Shown here: positions 35,230-42,190 of the stretch, piece by piece
Layout: every line of letters starts with the position of its first letter
Position numbering within the stretch: position 1 is the first letter of the stretch
Assembly (NCBI GenBank): GCA_021405325.1
Contig: QWII01000036.1
Span: 1 to 64,000, forward strand
DNA length: 64,000 nucleotides
Direction: 5' to 3'
Source of the DNA: Caldilinea sp. CFX5
GTDB taxonomy: Bacteria > Chloroflexota > Anaerolineae > Caldilineales > Caldilineaceae
Notes under the pieces: model-generated
Told to the model about the DNA's origin: nothing
The model's database searches: none
Seen by the model: the letters and a program-made list of their open reading frames with translations, nothing else
Made by a program: the position numbers and the translations under genes

Positions 35230-36300
35230 ATGGTCTTCAGCAACTCGCAAACGATGATAGAGCCAACGATGAATACAGTGCGTGACGATTTTGATTCACC
35301 GTGGAAAGAAATTCTCGACCCGTATTACCCGGAGTGCTTGGCCTTCTTTTTTCCGGCTATCTATGCCGATATTGATTGGACCAAAGGCTATGAGTTTCTG
35401 GACAAGGAATTACAGGAGATGGCGCCCGATGGCGTTGAAGGGCGTCGCTATGTGGACAAACTGGTGCGGGTCTATCGCAAGAATGGCGAGCAGAAGTGGG
35501 TCTACTCCCATCTCGAAGTGCAAGGTCAGCCGGAGAACAGCTTCACTCGGCGTATGTACATCTACCGCTACCGCTGTGGGGATCGCTATGGGGTGAATGT
35601 TTCCAGTGTCGCCATCCTGTGTGATACAGATCCAAACTGGCGGCCCAACCAATACCAAGAGGAGTTGTGGGGTAGCAAAGTCACCTTTGAATTTCCCATT
35701 GTCAAGCTGCTTGATTATGCTGACCGGTGGGATGAACTGGAAGCGAACGATAACCCATTTGCTACCGTCGTGATGGCCCATTTGAAGACGCTGGAAACGA
35801 AGAACGACGAAAGATCCCGCAAACAGTGGAAGTTCTGGTTGACACGGCGGCTCTATGAACGAGGGTATAGCCGGCAGGACATTATCAACCTCTACCGTTT
35901 TATTGATTGGATGATGCAGTTGCCCAAAGACTTGAATCGGGAATACAAGCAAGAGGTGTTGTTATACGAGGAGGCAAAACGAATGCATTACATTACTAGC
36001 ATTGAGCAACTCGCTCTCGAAGAGGGTTTTGAACAAGGTCTGGAACAAGGTCTGGAACAAGGTCTGGAACAAGGTCTGGAACAAGGCCGCAAAGAAGCCT
36101 TACAGATCGCGCAACGGCAGTTGGTTCGCGTGTTGCAGCATCGTTTTGGGCCGGTCGAACCGCAACTGGTCGAATCGTTGCAACCTTTTTCTCTGAATCA
36201 ACTTGAAACCCTCACCGATGCCGCCTTAACGGTCCCTTCGCTAGAGGCATTTACCGCCAATGTAGCGCAGCTATTAGCTACATTGGTCTCAGTAGAATAA
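35230..36300 (+). CDS. Rpn-family (PD-(D/E)XK) nuclease-like protein with EQGL repeats
   Basis: A 356-residue protein resembling the Rpn/YhgA-type recombination-promoting nuclease family, common in cyanobacteria and Chloroflexota. N-terminal residues FDSPWKEILDPYYPECLAFFFP and the strand WVYSHLEVQGQ are characteristic. The Asp/Glu/Gln pattern suggests a PD-(D/E)XK core, but I cannot be certain of every catalytic residue. The C-terminal third holds EQG(L) tandem repeats, then a helical tail. ATGs at 35254 and 35269 are alternative starts, and the latter would place the conserved region nearer the N-terminus. Confidence 0.75.
   Translation: MVFSNSQTMIEPTMNTVRDDFDSPWKEILDPYYPECLAFFFPAIYADIDWTKGYEFLDKELQEMAPDGVEGRRYVDKLVRVYRKNGEQKWVYSHLEVQGQPENSFTRRMYIYRYRCGDRYGVNVSSVAILCDTDPNWRPNQYQEELWGSKVTFEFPIVKLLDYADRWDELEANDNPFATVVMAHLKTLETKNDERSRKQWKFWLTRRLYERGYSRQDIINLYRFIDWMMQLPKDLNREYKQEVLLYEEAKRMHYITSIEQLALEEGFEQGLEQGLEQGLEQGLEQGRKEALQIAQRQLVRVLQHRFGPVEPQLVESLQPFSLNQLETLTDAALTVPSLEAFTANVAQLLATLVSVE
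36031..36087 (+). repeat. 12-bp tandem repeat (GAACAAGGTCTG) within the Rpn-like gene
   Basis: Four exact 12-bp units plus a partial fifth encode repeated Glu-Gln-Gly-Leu. Copy number may vary by slippage, always in frame since the unit is four codons. Confidence 0.95.
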
Positions 36301-36314
36301 AGTATACTCTTGCG

Positions 36315-37181
36315 TTACCCCTTCAACCCCGTGGTGGCAATCCCCTGGATAAACTGTTTCTGCGCCACGGCAAAGAGAATCACCATCGGCAAGGTGACGA
36401 CGACCGAGGCGGCAAAGAGCAACTCCCAGCGAAACTGCCCGTAGCCCAAATGCTCGACAAAGATTTGGAGACCGAGCGGCAGGGTGCGCAGCCTGGGGTT
36501 TTGCACATAGATCAGCGGTCCCATAAAGTCATTCCACTTGGCCTGAAACTCGAAGATCGCCACCGAGAGCAGCGCCGGGCGCACCAGAGGTAACATCATC
36601 TGCCCGTAGATGCGATAGTAGCTGGCGCCGTCTACGCGCGCGGCGTCGATAATTTCCTGCGGAATGCCGAGAAAGAATTGGCGTAGCATGAAGATGTAAA
36701 ACGACGAGCCAAAGAGGTTGCCCAGCCAGAGCGGGTAGAGCGTATTGACCAGATGCAGTTGTTTCCAGATCAAGTAAACCGGCACCATCGTCACCGCCCC
36801 CGGCAACATCATGGTCGCCAACACGAGCAAGAAGACCACATTGCTGCCCGGAAAACGCAGGCGCGCTAGGGCGTAGGCAATCATGCTGCTCGATACCACC
36901 ACCGCTGTCACGCCCAGCACCGCCACGATCACACTATTGCGCGCCATCAGCAACAGGGGCACTTCCGCAAAGATACGTCGGTAGTTGCTCCATTCCACTG
37001 GCTGCGGCAGCCAACTGCTGTCAAAGGCGTGCGCCGCATCTTTAAGGGAATTGGAAATCAGCCAGAGAAAGGGGCTGATAAAGAGGATAGTAAAGAAGAT
37101 CAGCGCCACATAGAGCAACACGCGACCTAACACATAAAGCGCCAACGCGGAAGCTGGTCGCGTCGCAACGGATGAAGTCAT
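36315..37181 (-). CDS. carbohydrate ABC transporter permease (MalG-like)
   Basis: A 288-residue inner-membrane permease of the CUT1 MalG/UgpE type, six segments. The EAA-like loop is DAARVDGASYYRIYGQMMLPLVRP near residue 190. It overlaps the MalF-like permease gene by 4 bp. No ATPase gene is present, so it likely uses a shared MsmK-type ATPase encoded elsewhere. Confidence 0.92.
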   Translation of the reverse strand: MTSSVATRPASALALYVLGRVLLYVALIFFTILFISPFLWLISNSLKDAAHAFDSSWLPQPVEWSNYRRIFAEVPLLLMARNSVIVAVLGVTAVVVSSSMIAYALARLRFPGSNVVFLLVLATMMLPGAVTMVPVYLIWKQLHLVNTLYPLWLGNLFGSSFYIFMLRQFFLGIPQEIIDAARVDGASYYRIYGQMMLPLVRPALLSVAIFEFQAKWNDFMGPLIYVQNPRLRTLPLGLQIFVEHLGYGQFRWELLFAASVVVTLPMVILFAVAQKQFIQGIATTGLKG

Positions 37182-38119
37182 GACAGGCCGCTTTCTGAAT
37201 AGACTAACCGGCGCGAGACCCGCACCTGCACCGTGACAATGACCAGCGTGATGGCAAAAAGCACCCAGGCCAACGCCGACGCATAGCCCATGCGGAAGTT
37301 GGTAAAGGCTTGATCAAAGAGATAGAGCACATAGAAGAGCGCCGAGTCCTGCGGCCCCATCTGGCCGCCAAAGACTTGCGGCGGGAAGATAACCCGTGGC
37401 TCAGTAAAGATGTTCAAGCTGAAGATCGTAATCATGACAAAGGTAAAAAAGAGGACATTGGAAATCATCGGCAGCGTCACATACCAGAAGCGTTCCAGCG
37501 CACTGGCGCCGTCAACAATCGCCGCTTCGACCAACTCCTTCGGCACCTGTTGTAACGCCGCCAGATAGACCACCACCATCCAGCCCACGCTCCACAACTT
37601 CATAATCGCCAGCGCCGGCTTGACCCACGCCGCGTCAATGGTCCACGCCGGCCCCTGAATCCCAATCAAGGCGAGGGCTTCGTTGAGTAGTCCATCCTGC
37701 GGACTTAAAATGCGCAGCCACAGCACCCCTGCCGCCACTGCCGGCGTAATCTGCGGCAGGTAAAAGGCGACGCGCCAGAAGGAAAGCCCGCGCACCCGCG
37801 CATTGAGCAGCAGCGCCAAGCCCAGGGCAAAGGGAATTGCCGTCGGCACATGGAGCAGCACATAGACGAGCGTGTTGTAGAGCGTCTTGGTAAAGCGCTC
37901 ATCCGCCAACATGCGTCGGTAATTGTCCAGCCCCGTCCAGACCGCCGGGTTGATCACATCATAATAGGTAAAGCTCAAATAAAGCGAAGCCAACAGCGGC
38001 CCAGCGGTAAAAATGACAAAGCCAATCAAAAACGGACTGACAAAGACCAATCCCGCCCGCGCCTCCTCATTCAACCGCCAACCCCGCCGTTTCTTGACTT
38101 GCAACGTTACGTGCTTCAT
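37178..38119 (-). CDS. sugar ABC transporter permease (MalF-like)
   Basis: A 313-residue CUT1 permease with a basic N-terminus, six segments and an EAA loop EAAIVDGASALERFWYVTLP near residue 205. Partner of the MalG-like permease through a 4-bp overlap. It is separated from the binding-protein gene by a 190-bp repeat element, which may weaken downstream expression relative to the binding protein. Confidence 0.92.
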   Translation of the reverse strand: MKHVTLQVKKRRGWRLNEEARAGLVFVSPFLIGFVIFTAGPLLASLYLSFTYYDVINPAVWTGLDNYRRMLADERFTKTLYNTLVYVLLHVPTAIPFALGLALLLNARVRGLSFWRVAFYLPQITPAVAAGVLWLRILSPQDGLLNEALALIGIQGPAWTIDAAWVKPALAIMKLWSVGWMVVVYLAALQQVPKELVEAAIVDGASALERFWYVTLPMISNVLFFTFVMITIFSLNIFTEPRVIFPPQVFGGQMGPQDSALFYVLYLFDQAFTNFRMGYASALAWVLFAITLVIVTVQVRVSRRLVYSESGLS

Positions 38120-38139
38120 TCCTTACCTTCTTTGCAAAA

Positions 38140-38331
38140 GACAGGAGGCACGAGACAGGAGACACGAGACAGGGGACACGAGACAGGGGACACGAGACAC
38201 GAGAAATAGATCGTCGATTTCTCTTTGTCTCCCACCCATCTAAAGGATGAAGGATGAAAGAGAATTTCCACCTTCCGCCTTGTCTCCTGTCTCCTGTCTC
38301 GTATCTCGTATCTCGTGTCTCCTGTCTTCTG
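38140..38331. repeat. long word-repeat palindrome (GAGACACGAGACAGG-type)
   Basis: Left block about 38140-38203 consists of repeated GAGACAGGAGACAC-like words; the right block about 38278-38331 is its inverted counterpart (TCTCCTGTCTCGTATCTCG). The right block ends just before the TAG stop codon of the binding-protein gene at 38333-38335. The element spans about 190 bp between two genes of one transport operon. Confidence 0.85.
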
Positions 38332-38332
38332 C

Positions 38333-39751
38333 CTACCGGTTTCCCGGCGCTGTCTTAAACTCCTCAATCGCCTTGAGCGCGCCTTCTTGCAGACTGTCGA
38401 GCGCCTCTTGCGGTTGGCGCACGCCTTGCAGGGCGTCATTGACGGCGGCGGTCATCAGATCATTGATCTGTGCGGCGACCGGGCCGGAATAGCGGAAGCG
38501 GGCGGCCTTGACGGCTTCGGGGAAGAGCTGCACCGTTTCGTCGTACCCGGCGCTGATGCCTTGGTAGATGTTGTTCCAGGCTTCCTCATCAGCCTTGACA
38601 TTGCCGGTGATGGTGGGGTGATAGGGTTCGCCGTTGGCTTTGTTGCCGGCGGCGGTGGCGTTTTCACCGGCGATCCAGGCTTCGGTGGAGGTCATGCCGG
38701 TCATAAAGTCCCAGGCAGCCTCGCGTTTGGAGCCCTTAATGCCACGCGGAATGGCAAAGGCATTGCCGGTAGCATCAGTCAACGGATCCTGGCTGTCGCG
38801 CACACGGGGCAATAAGGTGCGGAAGTTGGCCTCCGGGTTGACCTTCATCACGCCGATCAGCCACTGCTCGAAGACGGTCATGGCAGTCTGGCCGATCAGC
38901 ACCGGGTTTTCGGGTGAGAAGAAGTTTTGGCTCTGGGCAAAGGCGGCGCGGGCTTTTTCACCGCCCTGCTTGTTGACCGTTTCAGTCGCCCAGGTCAACG
39001 CTTCCACCACCTTGGGGTCATTGAAGTTTGGCGTTTCGCCGTCGTCGCTGATCAGATTCACCCCATTTGCCCACGACCAGAGCCAGAGGCGGCCATCTTG
39101 CATCTTGGTGTCGAAACCGGTGCGCGTCAGTTGGTTGTTCTCCATCTTGTGCAACTGCTCGCCTAAGAGTTGCAATTGTGACCAATCGGCCGGGTTGACT
39201 GACTCCGGATCGACCCCTGCTTCTTGCAACACATCTAGGTTCATAAAGATGAGATCAACGTTGACAAACTGGGGCAGCCCATAGACCGCGCCTTTATAGG
39301 TAACTTGCCCGATCGTAAAGGGATAGTATTGCTCCAGGTCAAATTCATCGCGAGTGATCAAATCATCAATCGGGTCGATGGCATTGCGCCCGGCCCAACT
39401 GCCGGTTTGCGAACGGTTGACATTGACCACTTCGGGCGGATCGCCGCTGGCCACGGCGGTGAGCAGTTGCTGGGTGTTCAACCCGCCCCCCACCGGCTCA
39501 ATGGTGATGTTGGGGTTGGCTTCTTGAAACGCGGCCACACGTGCTTTGGCGCGGGTGTCATCCAACCCATACCCCCACACACGTAAGGTGAGGGGACCGC
39601 TGTCAGCCGCCGGCGCCGTGCCGATCGGTTGGCAGGCCGCCAGGGCGGTGACCGCCAGGGCGCTGCTGAGCGCTGCCGCGCCGCGCAGGAATTGGCGACG
39701 GGTCAGCGACGCGGCGAGTGGCGTTGACTGGGGTTGCATCTGAATTGCCAT
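38333..39751 (-). CDS. extracellular sugar-binding lipoprotein of an ABC importer
   Basis: A 472-residue SBP_bac_1 protein. The ATG at 39751 is preceded by GAAAGGAAG. It carries both a Tat motif (LTRRQFLRGAA) and a lipobox (LAAC), so it is a Tat-exported lipoprotein. Family landmarks include LRVWGYGLDDTRAKARVAAF and PPEVVNVNRSQ, then the FAIPRGIKGSKREAAWDFM region. It captures a carbohydrate for the two permeases downstream. The sugar is unknown. A longer frame exists upstream but runs through non-coding-like sequence. Confidence 0.93.
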   Translation of the reverse strand: MAIQMQPQSTPLAASLTRRQFLRGAAALSSALAVTALAACQPIGTAPAADSGPLTLRVWGYGLDDTRAKARVAAFQEANPNITIEPVGGGLNTQQLLTAVASGDPPEVVNVNRSQTGSWAGRNAIDPIDDLITRDEFDLEQYYPFTIGQVTYKGAVYGLPQFVNVDLIFMNLDVLQEAGVDPESVNPADWSQLQLLGEQLHKMENNQLTRTGFDTKMQDGRLWLWSWANGVNLISDDGETPNFNDPKVVEALTWATETVNKQGGEKARAAFAQSQNFFSPENPVLIGQTAMTVFEQWLIGVMKVNPEANFRTLLPRVRDSQDPLTDATGNAFAIPRGIKGSKREAAWDFMTGMTSTEAWIAGENATAAGNKANGEPYHPTITGNVKADEEAWNNIYQGISAGYDETVQLFPEAVKAARFRYSGPVAAQINDLMTAAVNDALQGVRQPQEALDSLQEGALKAIEEFKTAPGNR

Positions 39752-40144
39752 ACGAACTTCTTCCTTTCTACAGGTAACAATGAATATCACTGCGAAAGAA
39801 CTTGCGCTTCTTGCCCACGGTTGCGTACTGGTAATGCCGGGCAAGGCCGACGGGGAAGGGAAGCTTGCTGCACACATGGCGTGCGTGCGTAAGTTCTTGG
39901 CAAGAAGCGTTCTGTGAATGCACAGATACAGTAAGGTTAACATAGGTATCAAAATATTACCACTTGCGGCAACAAAGAAGCTATACCCCTATTGGATATG
40001 GGATAACTTGGTTGATACGCTGTTGTAATACATTTTGTACCACTCCATTGTAGCACTTTGTGCTGTTTTCAACCGGCAACTTGTGCTTAAATGGGGGCGC
40101 TGAGCAGTCGAAATCAACGTAACGTTCGATAAAAGGGGGCAACT
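39752..40144. other. 393-bp divergent intergenic region
   Basis: Shared upstream region of the sugar-binding lipoprotein and the alpha/beta hydrolase. It contains an 11-bp inverted repeat (39805-39815 CGCTTCTTGCC and 39899-39909) that might be an operator or hairpin. No gene was recognised. Confidence 0.45.
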
Positions 40145-41338
40145 ATGCCGACGGAAGCAAGTGCAATCGCGCAGCGTAGGCTGACGAAAATTCATTTTGA
40201 TCATCAGGACATGGATTACTACCTGAGCTGGATCATGGGGCGCGAACTTTATCAGGGGAGTCGCGCGGCCGAATGTTTGGCGGTGGCGGCGCAGATCAAG
40301 GAAGCCGATGCGCAAAGCTGGCAACAGGGGTGGTTGACGTTGGCCCAACAAGTGGAAGCCGAGGCGCAGAGTGCGCTGCAACAAGGCCAAACCGCGCTTG
40401 CCCGTGAACGTTTCTTTTGCGCCTGCACCTACTACCGGGCGCCGCTCTTTCTCATGAGCGCGCAGAACGCCGTCTTCCATCCAACCGTGCAGAAGATGCA
40501 AGCCGCTTTCCGGCAGGCGGCCGCGCTCTGTCAACCGCCGCTTGAGCGCATTGCAGTGACCTATCAAAGTCAATCACTCACCGGCTATCTCTGGCCAGTG
40601 GACAGCAGCCGACAACCGCGCCCCACCCTGATCGTCATCGGCGGCATCGAGACCTTTGCCGAGGATTGCTACTTTATGATCGGGTCGAGCGGTGCGGCAC
40701 AGGGCTACAATGTGCTAACGGTGGATCTGCCGGGACAGGGGTTGACGCCCGATCAAGGCTTATACTTTGGCGCCAGAATGGAACAACCGGTAAGCGCCGT
40801 GATCGACTACGCGCTCAGCCGGCCAGAGGTTGATGCGCAACGATTGGCTCTCTTTGGCTTTAGCTGGGGCGGCCATATTGTCTTCAAAGGCGGCCAGCAC
40901 GACCAGCGCATCAAAGCGCTTATCGCCAACCCGCCCATGCCCAATGTCTTTCGCTCGGTGCTGGCGCAGCAGAAGGGGCATAACCGCCATGACCCGCTGT
41001 CTCGCCTGGCCTTTGACCAAATCGTCTGGCGCATGGGCTTGCGCATCAGCTTCAACCCACGCGACATTGCCCGCCGCTTTGCCAAAGCCTATGACTATTT
41101 CTTCTATGGCAAGGCTGACCTGCGCCAAATCGTCTGTCCTACCCTTTTGCTGGTCGGCGAAGGGGAGGCCGCCGTTACCTTGCAGATCGCGCGTGAATGT
41201 TACGACCAGTTGCCCAACCCGCAGAAGAAGCTGGTCATCTTTACCAAAGAAGACGGGGGCGAAGCGCACTGCCAAGTCAACAACCTGGCGCTGCCCAATC
41301 GGGTGATCTTTGACTGGCTGGCTGCTATATTGTTCTAA
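40145..41338 (+). CDS. alpha/beta hydrolase (FrsA/DHPON-hydrolase-like)
   Basis: A 397-residue hydrolase. AAAAGGGGG upstream supports the ATG. A helical N-terminal lid (about 1-130) precedes the hydrolase core. The nucleophile is Ser240 in FGFSWGGH, the oxyanion block is LIVIGGIETFAED, and the catalytic His is probably His375 in GGEAHCQVNN. The lid-first architecture resembles FrsA and 2,6-dihydroxypseudooxynicotine hydrolase. It is divergent from the sugar importer. A perfect hairpin follows the stop. Confidence 0.85.
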   Translation: MPTEASAIAQRRLTKIHFDHQDMDYYLSWIMGRELYQGSRAAECLAVAAQIKEADAQSWQQGWLTLAQQVEAEAQSALQQGQTALARERFFCACTYYRAPLFLMSAQNAVFHPTVQKMQAAFRQAAALCQPPLERIAVTYQSQSLTGYLWPVDSSRQPRPTLIVIGGIETFAEDCYFMIGSSGAAQGYNVLTVDLPGQGLTPDQGLYFGARMEQPVSAVIDYALSRPEVDAQRLALFGFSWGGHIVFKGGQHDQRIKALIANPPMPNVFRSVLAQQKGHNRHDPLSRLAFDQIVWRMGLRISFNPRDIARRFAKAYDYFFYGKADLRQIVCPTLLLVGEGEAAVTLQIARECYDQLPNPQKKLVIFTKEDGGEAHCQVNNLALPNRVIFDWLAAILF

Positions 41339-41341
41339 ACA

Positions 41342-41405
41342 TCAACCACGAAGACACGAAGTTCACGAAGGAAACCCTTCGTGAACTTCGTGTCTTCGTG
41401 GTTGA
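41342..41405. terminator. 30-bp perfect hairpin between convergent genes
   Basis: Arms 41342-41371 and 41376-41405 are exact reverse complements with a 4-base AAAC loop, and the arms are built of the words ACGAAG and CACGAAG. It starts 4 bp after the hydrolase stop, between convergent genes. A very stable RNA hairpin, plausible as a terminator without U-tract, and a member of the palindrome family. Confidence 0.9.
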
Positions 41406-41453
41406 CTTCATGGTGCGCCATCAACCGGCGCAATCGTAGCAAACCTTTGGTCT

Positions 41454-41903
41454 TTACCGTTGCAGCAACAACAAGATCAAGAGCAGGGCAAAGCTGATCA
41501 CCCCCACGCCAAAGGCGACAAAGGCGGCGTACATGCCGTTGGCTTTGTGCGCCAATATGGCCTCATAGTCACGCGCTTTGTCGCTGAGGCTGGCGCGGCG
41601 GTAGGTATAGGGTTGGGGCAGGAGCGCCCAGCCGGCAACCAGCAGCGCGACCAGCAGCGCGATCACCGCCAGGATGGCGCACCCTTTGACCAGCGGCGCT
41701 TGCAACGCCTGGGCAAAGGTGTCGGCGCCCAGGGCCAGGGCGCCCAGCAGCAACCCCAGCAGTCCCGTGGCCAACTGGATGACCTGTTTGGCGCCTTCGT
41801 CCAGGGTGGCGAGCGCCGCCTCTTCGATTTTGGCAAAGGCGGCGAGCAGTTGTTGCTCTGCCGGCGTGGGCGCCCGCGACCCGCCATACTCAAGCTCCGC
41901 CAT
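41454..41903 (-). CDS. two/three-helix membrane protein of unknown function
   Basis: A 149-residue protein (ATG at 41903). A soluble N-terminal helix (residues 1-38) leads to hydrophobic segments near 40-60, 72-95 and 128-147. Family not recognised. It overlaps the zinc-ribbon gene by 14 bp and lies two genes downstream of the CHAT gene, all on the minus strand. A membrane-acting partner of the CHAT protein is an attractive idea, but it is inference from position only. Confidence 0.65.
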   Translation of the reverse strand: MAELEYGGSRAPTPAEQQLLAAFAKIEEAALATLDEGAKQVIQLATGLLGLLLGALALGADTFAQALQAPLVKGCAILAVIALLVALLVAGWALLPQPYTYRRASLSDKARDYEAILAHKANGMYAAFVAFGVGVISFALLLILLLLQR

Positions 41904-42102
41904 GCCGCACCTGCCCGCCCTTGCGCACAAAGCTGTGAATGCTCACCTCACCACAGGTTGGGCATTTCACCGCATATTCCTCAACCCCATCCGCCGACCT
42001 CGCCGCCGGCCCACGATAGGTCACCGCCCGCTGCTGCAACTCCTGATAGGTTACCCACCACCGCTGCGGGCAATGGGTACACTGCAATTCAAACCGCTCC
42101 AT
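41890..42102 (-). CDS. small zinc-ribbon protein
   Basis: A 70-residue protein with two CxxC pairs, Cys8/Cys11 and Cys47/Cys50, spaced as in a zinc ribbon. GGAGG lies at good spacing before the ATG. It sits between the CHAT gene and the membrane protein gene, overlapping the latter by 14 bp. A heptamer array abuts its ribosome binding site. Adapter or nucleic-acid binding roles are possible; none can be shown. Confidence 0.7.
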   Translation of the reverse strand: MERFELQCTHCPQRWWVTYQELQQRAVTYRGPAARSADGVEEYAVKCPTCGEVSIHSFVRKGGQVRHGGA

Positions 42103-42111
42103 CCCGGCCTC

Positions 42112-42174
42112 CAGTCTCTAGTCGTTAGTCCACAGTCCGCAGTCCGCAGTCCGCAGTCCGCAGTCCACAGTCTT
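42112..42174. repeat. nine-unit heptamer tandem array (CAGTCCG-type)
   Basis: Nine consecutive 7-bp units: CAGTCTC, TAGTCGT, TAGTCCA, CAGTCCG four times, CAGTCCA, CAGTCTT. It fills the gap between the CHAT stop codon and the zinc-ribbon ribosome binding site. Unlike the palindromes it has a single arm. Confidence 0.9.
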
Positions 42175-42190
42175 CTTGGCTTTCTGTCTT

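Noticed and set aside
42112..42174. CRISPR-like or iteron array
   Set aside because: The units are contiguous 7-bp words without spacers and no cas or replication genes are near. It is a simple tandem repeat.
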